Source of the DNA: Armatimonadota bacterium | GTDB lineage: Bacteria > Armatimonadota > Zipacnadia > Zipacnadales > JABUFB01 | Reading direction: 5' to 3' | Length of the DNA: 64,000 nt | Assembly: GCA_013314775.1 (NCBI GenBank) | Contig: JABUFB010000014.1 | Location: 166,844-230,843 of the forward strand | In this document: positions 53,248 to 62,494 of the stretch, in pieces | Position numbering within the stretch: position 1 is the stretch's first letter | How the letters are laid out: every line of letters starts with the position of its first letter | The notes under the pieces: generated by a model | The model's database searches: none | Seen by the model: the letters and a program-made list of their open reading frames with translations, nothing else | Told to the model about the DNA's origin: nothing | Program-made: the position numbers and the translations under genes

Positions 53248-54858
53248 ATGCAGATATCACGTCGCAGGTTCATCGCCGGTACTGCTTGCAGCATCGCGGC
53301 GACGGCTATCGCGTCAACCGCTCGGGCCGAGGACACCCTGGTCGCCGAACGCCGGCGTGCGGCCCACCGGACGCGCAGGATCATCTTCAATAACGATGGA
53401 GACGACGCCTGGTACGCCACTGCTCCAACCGCTGAGGCATTTCTGGCCACACGGCTCGCGCCCTGCGTCAATACGCAGGTCGACACGGTAACCTACTGCA
53501 CCACCGCAGACACCGGGCTGTACACACACCGGAGCAATGTCGCGGAGCTGTTCACCCGACCTCACCCGGGGGTGCCCATTTCGAGCGAAGTGCGGCTCGT
53601 AGAGCGACTAGCCGAACAGGGCACCGATGTGCTGGAGATTGCCGTGGACTTTCTGCACCGTAATGGCAAGGAAGTCTGGTGGTCACACCGGATGAATGGA
53701 ATGGAGGACATGGTTGCGGGCTTCCTGCTCGGCAGCTACAAAGCCGAGCACCCGGAATGGTGGCTGGGCGCCGAGGGCGACGACAGGAAATACCCGCCGG
53801 GAGATCACCGGCACTGGTACCGGGTTCTGGATTACGGTGTGCCGCAGGTGCGTGAGCACGTCCTGTCGATCATCGGCGAGGTCATTGAGAACTACGATAT
53901 CGACGGCGTTGAACTGGACTACCTGCGGGACCCGTGGCTGTTCAGGGAGACATTCAGCGATCCAATCAAGGCGGTGACTGAGGAGCACTGCCATGTGATG
54001 GTCGACTTCCACCGGCAAGTAAGGAGCATGCTTGATGCCAAGGCCAAGAGGATCGGCCGTCCGTTGCTTCAGATCCTCCGCGTCCCCAAGTGGCCGGAGC
54101 TTTCGCGGTTTGTCGGTCTGGACATCGAGGCCAACCTGCGCAGCGGCGCGGTCGATGTGCTGGTGGGAAGCGGCGGCTACACACCCTTCGCGATGCCGCC
54201 GGTTCCCTTCATCGAGTTGGCCCATCGCTACCACGTCCCCGCATACGTGTGCATCAGCCGGTCGGGTATGAAATCGCGCGGGGCAAACAGCCTCCGCGAC
54301 GCTCTTCCCGCCTGGCGCGGTGCTGCGATGAACCTGTGGGATGCCGGCGCGGATGGACAGTACATCTTCAATACCATGCCCAATGAAGGGGACCTGCCGT
54401 TGCAGGTCATGCGTGAGATCGGTGACCCCGGTACGCTCGACGGCAGGGAGATGCTCTTCTGCCTGGATAGCCGCGAGCATCTGGCCGGGGCCGGCTGGAC
54501 AGCGCCGGTCATCAAGCTCGATGAGCTCCTCCCGATCGCCCTCAAGGACGGCGCGACCACAGCCTGCGAGTTCTACGTCGGCACCGATGTGACCACGTTC
54601 CGCAGCCCGAAAATCAACCTGCGGCTGTTCTGTCGAGGCACAAGTGTCGGCGACAGCGTGACGGTCTTGCTGAATGGCGCGGAACTGGCGACCATTTCAG
54701 GGCTCGCGACCGCAGGCGACTTCATCGACGTTCCCGTGGGCGTGGAACAGGTCCGGTATCGGACAAACCAGCTTGGCCTGAGACTTCGGCGAGTCGGGAA
54801 CCCACAGGAAGAAGCGCAACTGGTGCATTTTGAGCTTACAGTCAGCCCGCAGGGATAG
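53248..54858 (+). CDS. Tat-exported TIM-barrel glycosidase-like protein (paralogue 1)
   Basis: 536 residues; the N-terminus MQISRRRFIAGTACSIAATAI is a twin-arginine signal (S-R-R-R-F-I). Mature part: RRIIFNNDGDDAWYATAPTAEAFLATRLAP near residue 42, HRNGKEVWWSHRMNGMED, NYDIDGVELDYLRDPWLF near 215 with acidic residues typical of a barrel active site, and GADGQYIFNTMPNE. The last 100 residues (INLRLFCRGTSVGDSVTVLLNGAEL) form a beta-sandwich like a carbohydrate-binding module. I recognise the same framework in the next gene, but no named GH family. It probably needs the TatC at 18732-19682. Starts 18 bp after the preceding gene. Confidence 0.78.
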   Translation: MQISRRRFIAGTACSIAATAIASTARAEDTLVAERRRAAHRTRRIIFNNDGDDAWYATAPTAEAFLATRLAPCVNTQVDTVTYCTTADTGLYTHRSNVAELFTRPHPGVPISSEVRLVERLAEQGTDVLEIAVDFLHRNGKEVWWSHRMNGMEDMVAGFLLGSYKAEHPEWWLGAEGDDRKYPPGDHRHWYRVLDYGVPQVREHVLSIIGEVIENYDIDGVELDYLRDPWLFRETFSDPIKAVTEEHCHVMVDFHRQVRSMLDAKAKRIGRPLLQILRVPKWPELSRFVGLDIEANLRSGAVDVLVGSGGYTPFAMPPVPFIELAHRYHVPAYVCISRSGMKSRGANSLRDALPAWRGAAMNLWDAGADGQYIFNTMPNEGDLPLQVMREIGDPGTLDGREMLFCLDSREHLAGAGWTAPVIKLDELLPIALKDGATTACEFYVGTDVTTFRSPKINLRLFCRGTSVGDSVTVLLNGAELATISGLATAGDFIDVPVGVEQVRYRTNQLGLRLRRVGNPQEEAQLVHFELTVSPQG

Positions 54859-54884
54859 CCTGGCACGTGAAGGGAGACTGGTTC

Positions 54885-56498
54885 ATGAGACTGGTGCTGG
54901 ACAGGCGAGCGTTCATCAGGGCGTCGGCGGGAATTGCGGGAGCCGGACTGGTGTTCTCGGGCAGCGCCGGGGCTGCCGGCCCGCAGGACGAACCGGCCGA
55001 GCATGCCCGGCTCCGAGAGGCCGCGCGAAGGCGCAGACGCAGGATCATCTACAACAACGATGGCTGCGACATCATGTTCGCAGGCGCCGGGACCCGCGAA
55101 GGGTTCCTGAATCAGCGCTTCAACCACGCGCTGAATACCCAGGTGGACAGCATCTTCTATTGCACCGGTGAGACCACCTGTTTCTCCCACCTGGCGCAGG
55201 TGGGAGAAACGTACGGTGAATACTGCACCGAATCCTCCGGGGAGATGGCCCTGAACACCAGGGGCAACATCGCATCCCTGAAGGACGCGGGGCTGGATGT
55301 GCTCCAGATCGCGGTGGAGTTCTGCCACGCCAACGGCATCGAGATCTTTTTCAGCCACCGGATCAACGACATTCACGACACTTACGTTGACTGGTTGCTG
55401 GGCCGGTGGAAGCGCGAGCACCCCGAGTACCTGATGGGCACTCGCGAGGAGGCTGCAAGAGCAGGTGGAGGCGATTCGCCGCGGCACTGGTGGTCAGCGC
55501 TGGACTTCGAGAAGCCCGAAGTGCTTGATTACCTGGTAGCGATCGAGGAGGACGTTTGCCGCCGCTATGACATCGACGGGGTTGAGATCGACTACTTCCG
55601 CTCCCCCATGTTCTTCCGGCCGAATCTCGACTTCCAGCCCGCCACCGAAACGCAGGTGGGGATCCTTACGGGCTTCCAGCGTCGCCTGCGGGAGCTGACC
55701 GTCCGCCTCGGGACACAACGGGGCCGCCCTATACTCATGGCAACCCGAGTGCCTGCCACAGTGCAAAGATGCCGCCACGTGGGCATCGACGTGGAGAGCT
55801 GGTTGCGCGAGGGACTGACAGACCTGCTTCCCATCGGTGGCGGCTATGTACCCTTCACCGAACCCATCGACGAGATGATCGCGCTGGGCCACGCCCATGG
55901 TGTGCCGGTCTACCCGACCATCAGCGCCTCAGGGATGCGGGGCCGGGAGCAGAGGTACGGCTCGATCGAGGCGTGGCGTGGGGCTGCGTCCAATGCGTGG
56001 CACAGAGGCGCCGACGGTATCTACATCTTCAATCTCTTCCCCGCCGGGCCGGATCCGCGGTTCCGGGAGCTAGGTTCGCCGGAGACCCTCGCGGGACTGG
56101 ACAAGCTCTTCGTCATCGACAACATGCGGGTTCTCGAAGGGGACCTGGTCCAGGGCATTGAGCAGAGCCAGGCCCTGCCACGTCCGATCCCGCGGGATGG
56201 TTCGCCGCTGCGCGCGATCCTGCCGGTGGGCGACGACTTCAGCCGTCAAGCGCCCAGGGGTATCACAATGCGGCTGCAGGTCCAGCCCGCCGATCTCGTC
56301 GCCGATCTGAGAGTCGCGCTGAACGGGTTGACTATCGCGCCAACGGCCAGGGACAGCGCGAGTGGCTGGCTGACCTTCGCGCCGGAAGCCGCGGCGTTCA
56401 AGGCTGGCGATAACGCCGTAGATTTGTCTCTTCCTGCCATGCAAAGCGAGGTGGACGGCGCCCAGCTGCTCGCGGTGGAGCTGGCTGTGCGGTACTGA
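54885..56498 (+). CDS. Tat-exported TIM-barrel glycosidase-like protein (paralogue 2)
   Basis: 537 residues from the ATG at 54885 (GGGAG eight bases upstream; a GTG at 54867 is an alternative). Tat signal MRLVLDRRAFIRASAGIAGAGLVFSG (D-R-R-A-F-I). It aligns with the previous gene through RRRIIYNNDGCDIMFAGAGTREGFLNQRFN, CHANGIEIFFSHRINDIHDTYVDWLLG, RYDIDGVEIDYFRSPMFFRPN, GADGIYIFNLFP and a final beta domain. The repeated Asp-Gly-Val-Glu-(Ile/Leu)-Asp-Tyr motif (V-E-x-D-Y) is the most likely catalytic site. Tandem duplication, 26 bp after its neighbour. Substrate unknown. Confidence 0.78.
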   Translation: MRLVLDRRAFIRASAGIAGAGLVFSGSAGAAGPQDEPAEHARLREAARRRRRRIIYNNDGCDIMFAGAGTREGFLNQRFNHALNTQVDSIFYCTGETTCFSHLAQVGETYGEYCTESSGEMALNTRGNIASLKDAGLDVLQIAVEFCHANGIEIFFSHRINDIHDTYVDWLLGRWKREHPEYLMGTREEAARAGGGDSPRHWWSALDFEKPEVLDYLVAIEEDVCRRYDIDGVEIDYFRSPMFFRPNLDFQPATETQVGILTGFQRRLRELTVRLGTQRGRPILMATRVPATVQRCRHVGIDVESWLREGLTDLLPIGGGYVPFTEPIDEMIALGHAHGVPVYPTISASGMRGREQRYGSIEAWRGAASNAWHRGADGIYIFNLFPAGPDPRFRELGSPETLAGLDKLFVIDNMRVLEGDLVQGIEQSQALPRPIPRDGSPLRAILPVGDDFSRQAPRGITMRLQVQPADLVADLRVALNGLTIAPTARDSASGWLTFAPEAAAFKAGDNAVDLSLPAMQSEVDGAQLLAVELAVRY

Positions 56499-56593
56499 GA
56501 GCCAGACCCCGTCTGTCTGACGCCGTGGGTGCTGACCTGCCGGTCCGCACGTTGTTTTCTTGCATGTGCTCGGCCACCGGGGCCGAGGGCTCG

Positions 56594-56983
56594 TTACGCC
56601 ATAGGTGGCGCGATTTCGGCGAGGAGAGCCTGCGCCGGTTCCGCGTCGATGACCAGCACCGCGATGACGCCGGAGTACTTGATGAAGCAGCGCAAAGCGT
56701 GGGGGCGCTCCGCGGTTCCGGTCGCCATGACCACCGTGCCCAGGGTCTGCTTCGTCTTCTCCTCGTCCGTGCGGGACTTATTGGCCACGCGGATGAAGTC
56801 ACCGAGGGTTGGGGTCAGAAACCGCGCCTTGGCGGTGCTGATCGGTTCGAGGGCCTCGTGCTGCCTCATTCGCGTGGGGTCGTAGTACAGCCGCCCGGCG
56901 ATGTCCTCTGCTGCCCCCGCCTGCGTCAGGGATGCCATCCTCGCGAGTCTGGGCGAACCCCGTACCGGATGGCTGCGGAACAC
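56594..56983 (-). CDS. Conserved-looking hypothetical protein
   Basis: About 129 residues from a GTG at 56983, 11 bp after the stop of the beta-helix gene, or 114 residues from the ATG at 56938. Third codon positions are strongly G/C as in neighbours and the composition is protein-like, which argues for a gene. Visible segments: FLTPTLGDFIRVANKSRTDEEKTKQTLG and GVIAVLVIDAEPAQALLAEIAPPM. No family recognised. Probably translated with the upstream gene. Confidence 0.5.
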   Translation of the reverse strand: MFRSHPVRGSPRLARMASLTQAGAAEDIAGRLYYDPTRMRQHEALEPISTAKARFLTPTLGDFIRVANKSRTDEEKTKQTLGTVVMATGTAERPHALRCFIKYSGVIAVLVIDAEPAQALLAEIAPPMA

Positions 56984-56994
56984 GTGCTCAGGAC

Positions 56995-59373
56995 CTACTG
57001 CTCCATCTCGTGGTGGGCTTTCAGCTTCGCAATGAAGTCCGGCTGCAACTCGATGCCCGATGCACGGCAGTGATCGAGGATGTCGTTTGACAATGCAGTG
57101 TTCAGGTGAGAGTGTTTCACCGCCCCGTTGATCGCCAGGAACCCGGTTCGGTCAACAAGGTCGGGCTTCGCCTCGCCGCCAACAAACGGGGCATGCACGG
57201 TGCAGTTGGTGAAGCGCGTCCCCAGAGTGCTGTCCAGGGCATAGATATCGCCTTCCAGGTTCTGCAACTCGGGCTGGAACCGGCAGGCGGTAAATGCCAG
57301 TTCCCCTCTCAGGTCAGGCGCATGTGCAGCGTTGATTGAGCATCGCTCGAAGAACGCGCTGGCCACGCAGTTGCTCAGGTTGATGCCGACCCCCTCGCAG
57401 TCGCCGAAGCGTATCTTCGGGTACAGGGCTCGTTCATCGGTGTAGTCTTTCGCGTCCCCACCGATGAGCAGGTGCACACTGCTAGCATCTGCCGGTCCCT
57501 CTGGGACCAGTCGTTCCAGTTGTACGTTTTCCACCGTGATCTCGCAGTTGTGCCGCAGACGGTCGCCGTCATAGCCGCCGGGATACCGCAAGTCGTAGTC
57601 CTGTGGGCTGGGGATGCGCATGAGGCGCACGCCCTGCTCCCGTCCGATGACGCGGACATTCCTCAATGTCACCTGAGTTGGGAAGAACAGGCGGCCTCCG
57701 TGCTGGGCCCTGGAGAAAGGTACCACGTTCATCAACCAGCATTGCGCTGTGGAGTCGGGCGCGGCGGAGTAGTCCACGATCAGGTCATCGATGGTAATAC
57801 TGCGCCCGTAGCCGACAGGGTACTGGTAATCGAAGTCGGCCATGCGGTAGTCCAGCACGGTTACGCCGCCGGATCCAGGCGGCCTGAGCGTACAGCCGCG
57901 CAGACGAATGCGCCCGTCCCACGTCGAGCCGTAATCCCGGCGGAAGCTCACGAAGCTGCTGCCGACTCGGGTGGTGTTGTCGATGAACAGATCGCCGCCG
58001 CCGGTGACGGAAATCCCCTTGAGACCGATGGCGCAGTCCTTGATGTACAGGTTCCATCCGTGGAAATGCACATCAATGCGGTTCAGATTGCACCGCTCGA
58101 AATGGATGTTCTTGATGAGATTGGTGCCCAGCACACCCCAGGCCACCCAGCCCGCTTCGGCGGTGATGTTCCGGAATGTGCAGTTGAGCATACGCGAGCC
58201 GCCAATGCCGTAGGTGCCGTGGGCCACCGGGGTCTCGGGTGCCTGCCGGTTCTTCTCCCAGGGCATGGCGCGAATGTTTTCAAGGGTCACATCGAAAACC
58301 CGGCTGAGAGTGTAGAAGCCGTTGCGCGGTTCGCTGGACAGGTCCCGCTTCCCCGGCTCCAGCCCCATCCATTGCCCACGGATGATGGTGCGGCTGCGCT
58401 GGATCGAGAATCCGTTGTGGTGGTAGCCCTTGGTCCCGGCGACCGGCGAGTCTCCGGAAACGTAGAAGCCGCCGCCCTCGATGACGAGATAGGTACTGCT
58501 GCAAGGGGTCACCGTCACAGAGGTGAAATCTTTGAACTGCCAGGCGATGTCACCGATGACGTACCCTTCCTCTTCGACGTAGAAGAACTCTTCTCGGGCC
58601 CAGCCGCGGTTGCCCTCGTAGCCCGCACGAATGCCGATGCGGTCGTTGTTATCCTGGACGATGACCAGGTGGCCTGCATATTCGGCCAGCTCGGGGATGA
58701 GCTGCACTCCGGGCCGGATCCTGTCCAGAAGCGCCTGCTTGAGCTCGTCATTCAACTCGAGGGTCGTGGTGGGTTTATCATTGAGCACTACGAAGCGGGG
58801 GTTGCGCAGGTCATTGAAGCGCTCATCAATGTGGAAGACGGTGTTGCCCCAGTTGGTGTTTGTCTGGATTGGGATACTGTGGGTTTCCTTGATCCAGAAC
58901 TCGCCGGACAGGTTGATGACGGGGACCCGATGTTTGCAGGCATACTGGTGCGCCAGCTTGATCTGCACCCCGTCGTCATGCTCTCCATCTCCGTGGGCGC
59001 CGAACATCCGGTAGTTGACGGCTCTCTGCTCCAGCAGGACCGCTACCCTTCCATCCTGGAGCGCAATGATGTCGGCATCATTGGGCACGACGCTCTCAAG
59101 GGGGGTCTCTATTCGGTATAGAGCTCCGCCGCCGTCCCCCGGAGAATGGAAGCCTGTCGTCCGGACCAGGACGCCGGTGGAAGCGTCCGTCCAGTTCTTC
59201 AGGGATTGCACGGTGGCCAGCTGGACGACAGTATCCGCTGCGGGCGTGGCAGGATTCATCGCGGCCTCCTGAGCAAGAGGCGCTGTTCCGCATTGGCAGA
59301 AGAGCGTCCCAACGATTACGAGGGCAGCCACATGCAGGCACACCCGCGGTGTGTGAGCTATGAGACTGGTCAT
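56995..59373 (-). CDS. Secreted right-handed beta-helix protein (pectate-lyase/tailspike-like)
   Basis: 792 residues from the ATG at 59373 (GGGAGG five bases upstream). Signal-like start with LHVAALVIVGTLFCQCG, possibly a lipoprotein with Cys near residue 26. After a SLKNWTDAS / DGGGALYRI region the family-defining YRMFGAHGDGEHDDGVQIKLAHQYA appears near residue 105, as in Pectate_lyase_3 and phage tailspikes. Downstream, repeated strands such as GSRMLNCTFRNITAEAG, NIHFERCNLNRIDVHFHG, KGISVTGGGDLFIDN and AFFERCSINAAHAPDL form parallel beta-helix coils. Likely a polysaccharide lyase or hydrolase; the catalytic residues cannot be picked from sequence. Confidence 0.83.
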   Translation of the reverse strand: MTSLIAHTPRVCLHVAALVIVGTLFCQCGTAPLAQEAAMNPATPAADTVVQLATVQSLKNWTDASTGVLVRTTGFHSPGDGGGALYRIETPLESVVPNDADIIALQDGRVAVLLEQRAVNYRMFGAHGDGEHDDGVQIKLAHQYACKHRVPVINLSGEFWIKETHSIPIQTNTNWGNTVFHIDERFNDLRNPRFVVLNDKPTTTLELNDELKQALLDRIRPGVQLIPELAEYAGHLVIVQDNNDRIGIRAGYEGNRGWAREEFFYVEEEGYVIGDIAWQFKDFTSVTVTPCSSTYLVIEGGGFYVSGDSPVAGTKGYHHNGFSIQRSRTIIRGQWMGLEPGKRDLSSEPRNGFYTLSRVFDVTLENIRAMPWEKNRQAPETPVAHGTYGIGGSRMLNCTFRNITAEAGWVAWGVLGTNLIKNIHFERCNLNRIDVHFHGWNLYIKDCAIGLKGISVTGGGDLFIDNTTRVGSSFVSFRRDYGSTWDGRIRLRGCTLRPPGSGGVTVLDYRMADFDYQYPVGYGRSITIDDLIVDYSAAPDSTAQCWLMNVVPFSRAQHGGRLFFPTQVTLRNVRVIGREQGVRLMRIPSPQDYDLRYPGGYDGDRLRHNCEITVENVQLERLVPEGPADASSVHLLIGGDAKDYTDERALYPKIRFGDCEGVGINLSNCVASAFFERCSINAAHAPDLRGELAFTACRFQPELQNLEGDIYALDSTLGTRFTNCTVHAPFVGGEAKPDLVDRTGFLAINGAVKHSHLNTALSNDILDHCRASGIELQPDFIAKLKAHHEMEQ

Positions 59374-59564
59374 GTTGACCTCCCGACTGCGTCTGTCCGC
59401 GGGGATGCCCAGGTGGCTGACAGAGTGGCGCCAGTTACCGCGGAGTCGCTGCCAAGGGTGAGTCTTGGGGCAGCGATCGCGTCGCGACTGGCGCGGCACC
59501 CTGAGATGCCTTCACCGCCTCGGCCAACTCCCAGCCCCGAGGCGCCGATGCTTCGGCGCGGTCC

Positions 59565-60371
59565 TCAGTCGATCCTGATCGTGCTCACGTCGAAATTCGG
59601 CTTGGGCCACTGTGGGTCCATTTCTCGCAACGCGTCCGCGATGATCTCTGCCACCACCATGTTCCGGTACCACTTGCGGTTCGCCGGTATCACGTACCAC
59701 GGCGCGATATGCGTACTGCAGCGCTCCAGCACCTCCTCGTACGCCCGCATGTAGTGATCCCAAAGCGCGCGCTCCGCGGAATCGTTGGGGTTCAACTTCC
59801 AGTGTTTGGCTGGGTCCTTGATGCGGTCCTCGAGGCGCTCTTTCTGTTCGTCTTTGGAAATGTGCAGGAAGAACTTGATGATCCGCGTCCCCGAGTCTGT
59901 CAGGAGTTCCTCGAAGTTGTTGATGTGCGCATATCGTCTGCGCCAGACGCTCTCGGGCACCAGTTTGTGAACACGCACGACCAGCACATCCTCGTAATGC
60001 GAGCGGTTGAACACCATAATGTGTCCGGCGCGGGGCGCCCACTGGTGGACGCGCCACAGGAAGTCATGGCGCAGTTCCAACGGCGTCGGGACCTTGAAGC
60101 TCTGAACATGGCACGCCTGGGGGTTGAGACCGCTCATCACATGCTCGATGGTCCCATCCTTGCCGCCTGCGTCCATGGCCTGAAGGATGATGAGGAGGGA
60201 TCGGCAGCCCTCAGCGTACATACGCTCCTGGTACTCATGCATGAAATCCAGTGCGGCCAGGGTGCGCTCGGAGACCTGGTTGTCGTCCTTGTCCAGCCCG
60301 CCGTGTTCGTCGGGGTCAAAGTCGGCGAGTTTCACACTGGCTCCGGGCGTGATACGGTACCTTTCGTGCAT
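59565..60371 (-). CDS. ppk2: Polyphosphate kinase 2 family protein
   Basis: 268 residues; ATG at 60371, with CTGGAGG upstream inside the shared inverted repeat. Motifs: P-loop MDAGGKDG at 66-73, HDFLWRVHQWAPRAGHIMVFNRSHYEDVLV at about 102-131 with the Walker B-like N-R-S-x-Y-E-D, and the lid region KDPAKHWKLNPNDSAER near 190. Uses polyphosphate to phosphorylate nucleoside mono- or diphosphates, or the reverse; subclass is not decided from sequence. Divergent from the isomerase gene at 60488. Confidence 0.94.
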   Translation of the reverse strand: MHERYRITPGASVKLADFDPDEHGGLDKDDNQVSERTLAALDFMHEYQERMYAEGCRSLLIILQAMDAGGKDGTIEHVMSGLNPQACHVQSFKVPTPLELRHDFLWRVHQWAPRAGHIMVFNRSHYEDVLVVRVHKLVPESVWRRRYAHINNFEELLTDSGTRIIKFFLHISKDEQKERLEDRIKDPAKHWKLNPNDSAERALWDHYMRAYEEVLERCSTHIAPWYVIPANRKWYRNMVVAEIIADALREMDPQWPKPNFDVSTIRID

Positions 60372-60379
60372 GGCATTGA

Positions 60380-60478
60380 CCTCCAGGTACGGCCGTCGTG
60401 CTTAGCAGCACCTTTTCGGCGTGCGGGAAGGCATTCCTTCGTCGCCGTCGAAACTGCCGCAAATCTTGTACCTGGAGG
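60380..60478. promoter_or_regulatory. Long-armed inverted repeat between divergent ppk2 and isomerase genes
   Basis: CCTCCAGGTAC (60380-60390) and GTACCTGGAGG (60468-60478) are perfect complements 77 bases apart. Each arm contains the SD of the gene it faces. It may be only similar SD context, or a shared operator or mRNA structure. No clear promoter boxes between. Confidence 0.35.
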
Positions 60479-60487
60479 GTACACGCA

Positions 60488-61258
60488 ATGACACCGATCA
60501 AGCAGTCCGCATGCTGGGGATGCCTGATGAAGGGCGACGTCAAGCCCGAGGACGGCATCAAGGCCGCCGCCGAGATAGGCTTCGCATCCATTGAGATGGG
60601 CCCGCAGGAGTATTTCGGAGCGATCAAGGATGCGGGATTGGACATCGCGATTTTCGTGGGGCACAAGTCTCTCGCGGACGGGCTGAACAAGCGCGAGAAT
60701 CACGAGCGTATCTACGACGAACTCATGGCCAGCCTGGAGATTGCGGTTGAGTACAACGTGCCCAGCCTCCTTTGCCTGAGTGGGAACCGTTACGACGGGG
60801 TATCCGACCTGCAGGGAGCGGAGATTTGCGCGGAGATACTGGCGCGAGTTGCCCCGGCAGCCGAGGAGAAAGGTGTCACCCTGTGCACCGAGCTTCTCAA
60901 CAGTAAGGTCAACCACCCTGGTTACATGTGCGATAGCACCGAGTGGGGTGTGCACCTGTGCAAGATGGTGAACTCACCGCGGGTGAAGCTCCTCTATGAC
61001 ATCTACCACATGCAGATCATGGAAGGCGACCTGATCCGCACCATTCGCGACAATATCCAGTGGTTCGGGCACTTCCACACCGCGGGCAATCCGGGCCGCA
61101 ATGACATGGACGAAACCCAGGAGATCTACTACCCGGCGGTGGCGCGGTGCATTGCGGAATTGGACTACCAGGGGTACGTGGGCCACGAGTTCCTGACCAA
61201 ACGTGAGAACGGGATCATTGGCATGCGTGAGGCCTTCGCGGTCTGGAACGTGGGTTAG
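60488..61258 (+). CDS. TIM-barrel sugar isomerase/epimerase (hydroxypyruvate isomerase-like)
   Basis: 256 residues from the ATG at 60488 (GGAGGG about nine bases upstream; frame open to 60398 without SD). AP endonuclease 2 superfamily: KPEDGIKAAAEIGFASIEMGP near the start, NVPSLLCLSGN, GVTLCTELLNSKVNHPGYMC with the first metal Glu (LCTELLN), LLYDIYHMQIMEGDL with the Asp/His pair of the metal site, GHFHTAGNPGRNDM and GYVGHEFLTK with the last metal Glu. Divalent-metal enzyme that isomerises a keto acid or sugar. It could convert hydroxypyruvate to tartronate semialdehyde; the exact substrate is not clear. Confidence 0.88.
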   Translation: MTPIKQSACWGCLMKGDVKPEDGIKAAAEIGFASIEMGPQEYFGAIKDAGLDIAIFVGHKSLADGLNKRENHERIYDELMASLEIAVEYNVPSLLCLSGNRYDGVSDLQGAEICAEILARVAPAAEEKGVTLCTELLNSKVNHPGYMCDSTEWGVHLCKMVNSPRVKLLYDIYHMQIMEGDLIRTIRDNIQWFGHFHTAGNPGRNDMDETQEIYYPAVARCIAELDYQGYVGHEFLTKRENGIIGMREAFAVWNVG

Positions 61259-61283
61259 GGGCTAACCGCCAGTGAAACTCTGG

Positions 61284-62104
61284 GCCCGGGCGTCCTGGCG
61301 GACGCTGATTGGATTGGGTTGGTTGGCCGAAGGCATGTAGGGCCCGCGCTGAAGCACGGGCCTGAGGGGCCGGCGCTCCGTATCCGGAGCGTTTCGGCCC
61401 GGGCGTCCTGGCGGACGCTGATTGGATTGGGTTGGTTGGCCGAAGGCATATATGGCCCGCGCTGAAGCACGGGCCTGAGGGGCTGGCGCTCCGTATCCGG
61501 AGCGCTTCGACCCGGGCGTCCTGGCGGACGCTGATTGGATTGGGTTGGTTGGCCGAAGGCATATAGGGCCCGCGCTGAAGCACGGGCCTGTAGTGCCGGC
61601 GCTCCGTATCCGGAGCGCTTCGACCCGGGCGTCGTGGCGGACGCTGATTGGATTGGGTTGGTTGGCCGAAGGCATATAGGGCCCGCGCTGAAGCACGGGC
61701 CTGTGTGGCCGACGCTCCGTATCCGGAGCGCTTCGACCCGGGCGTCCTTGCGGACGCTGATTGGATTGGGTTGGTTGGCCCAAGGCATATAGGGCCCGCG
61801 CTGAAGCACGGGCCTGTAGTGCCGGCGCTCCGTATCCGGAGCGCTTCGACCCGGGCGTCCTGGCGGACGCTGATTGGATTGGGTTGGTTGGCCGAAGGCA
61901 TGTAGGGCCCGCGCTGAAGCACGGGCCTGTGTGGCCGACGCTCCGTATCCGGAGCGCTTCGGCCCGGGCGTCCTGGCGGACGCTGACGGGATTGGGTTGG
62001 TTGGCCGAAGGCATATAGGGCCCGCGCTGAAGCACGGGCCTGTGGGGCCGGCGCTCCGTATCCGGAACGCTTCGGCCCGGGCGTCCTTGCGGATGCTGAC
62101 GGCA
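61284..62104. repeat. Tandem array of 113-bp units (about 7.3 copies)
   Basis: The landmark GCGTCCTGGCGGACGC starts at 61290, 61403, 61516, 61629, 61742, 61855, 61968 and 62081: every interval is exactly 113. Each unit has three hairpins: GGGCCCGCGCTGAAGCACGGGCC, GCGCTCCGTATCCGGAGCGC and GCGTCCTGGCGGACGC. Units differ by a few substitutions (for example GTCGTGGCGG in the fourth). Long open frames across it on both strands are by-products. Confidence 0.95.
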
Positions 62105-62108
62105 GGGC

Positions 62109-62489
62109 ATTTCGTCCGCAGGACGATTGGCCCAAGGCCCGTAGCCCCGTGCTTCAGCGCGGGGCCACTCGGGCAACGTTAGCGAGAACATTTCGTCCGC
62201 AGGACGATTGGCCCGAGGCCCGTAGCCCCGTGCTTCAGCGCGGGGCCACTCGGGCAACGTTAGCGAGAACATTTCGTCCGCAGGACGATTAGCCCGAGGC
62301 CCGTAGCCCCGTGCTTCAGCGCGGGGCCAGTCGGGGGACGTTAGTGAGAACATTTCGTCCGCAGGACGATTGGCCCAAGGCCTATAGCCCCGTGCTTCAG
62401 CGCGGGGCCAGTCGGGGGACGTTAGTGAGAGCATTTCGTCCGCAGGACGATTGGCCCAAGGCCCGTAGCCCCGTGCTTCAGCGCGGGGC
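62109..62489. repeat. Tandem array of 81-bp units (about 4.7 copies)
   Basis: ATTTCGTCCGCAGGACGAT starts at 62109, 62190, 62271, 62352 and 62433: every interval is exactly 81. Hairpins per unit: CGTCC GCA GGACG and GCCCCGTGCTTCAGCGCGGGGC. The last shares its core with the 113-bp unit. The array ends six bases before the stop of the URO-D gene. Confidence 0.95.
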
Positions 62490-62494
62490 GCAAC

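Noticed and set aside
61262..62434. Long minus-strand open frame (390 codons) and other frames over the tandem repeats
   Set aside because: Periodic hairpin DNA of high GC keeps frames open; no SD or family, and frames exist on both strands.
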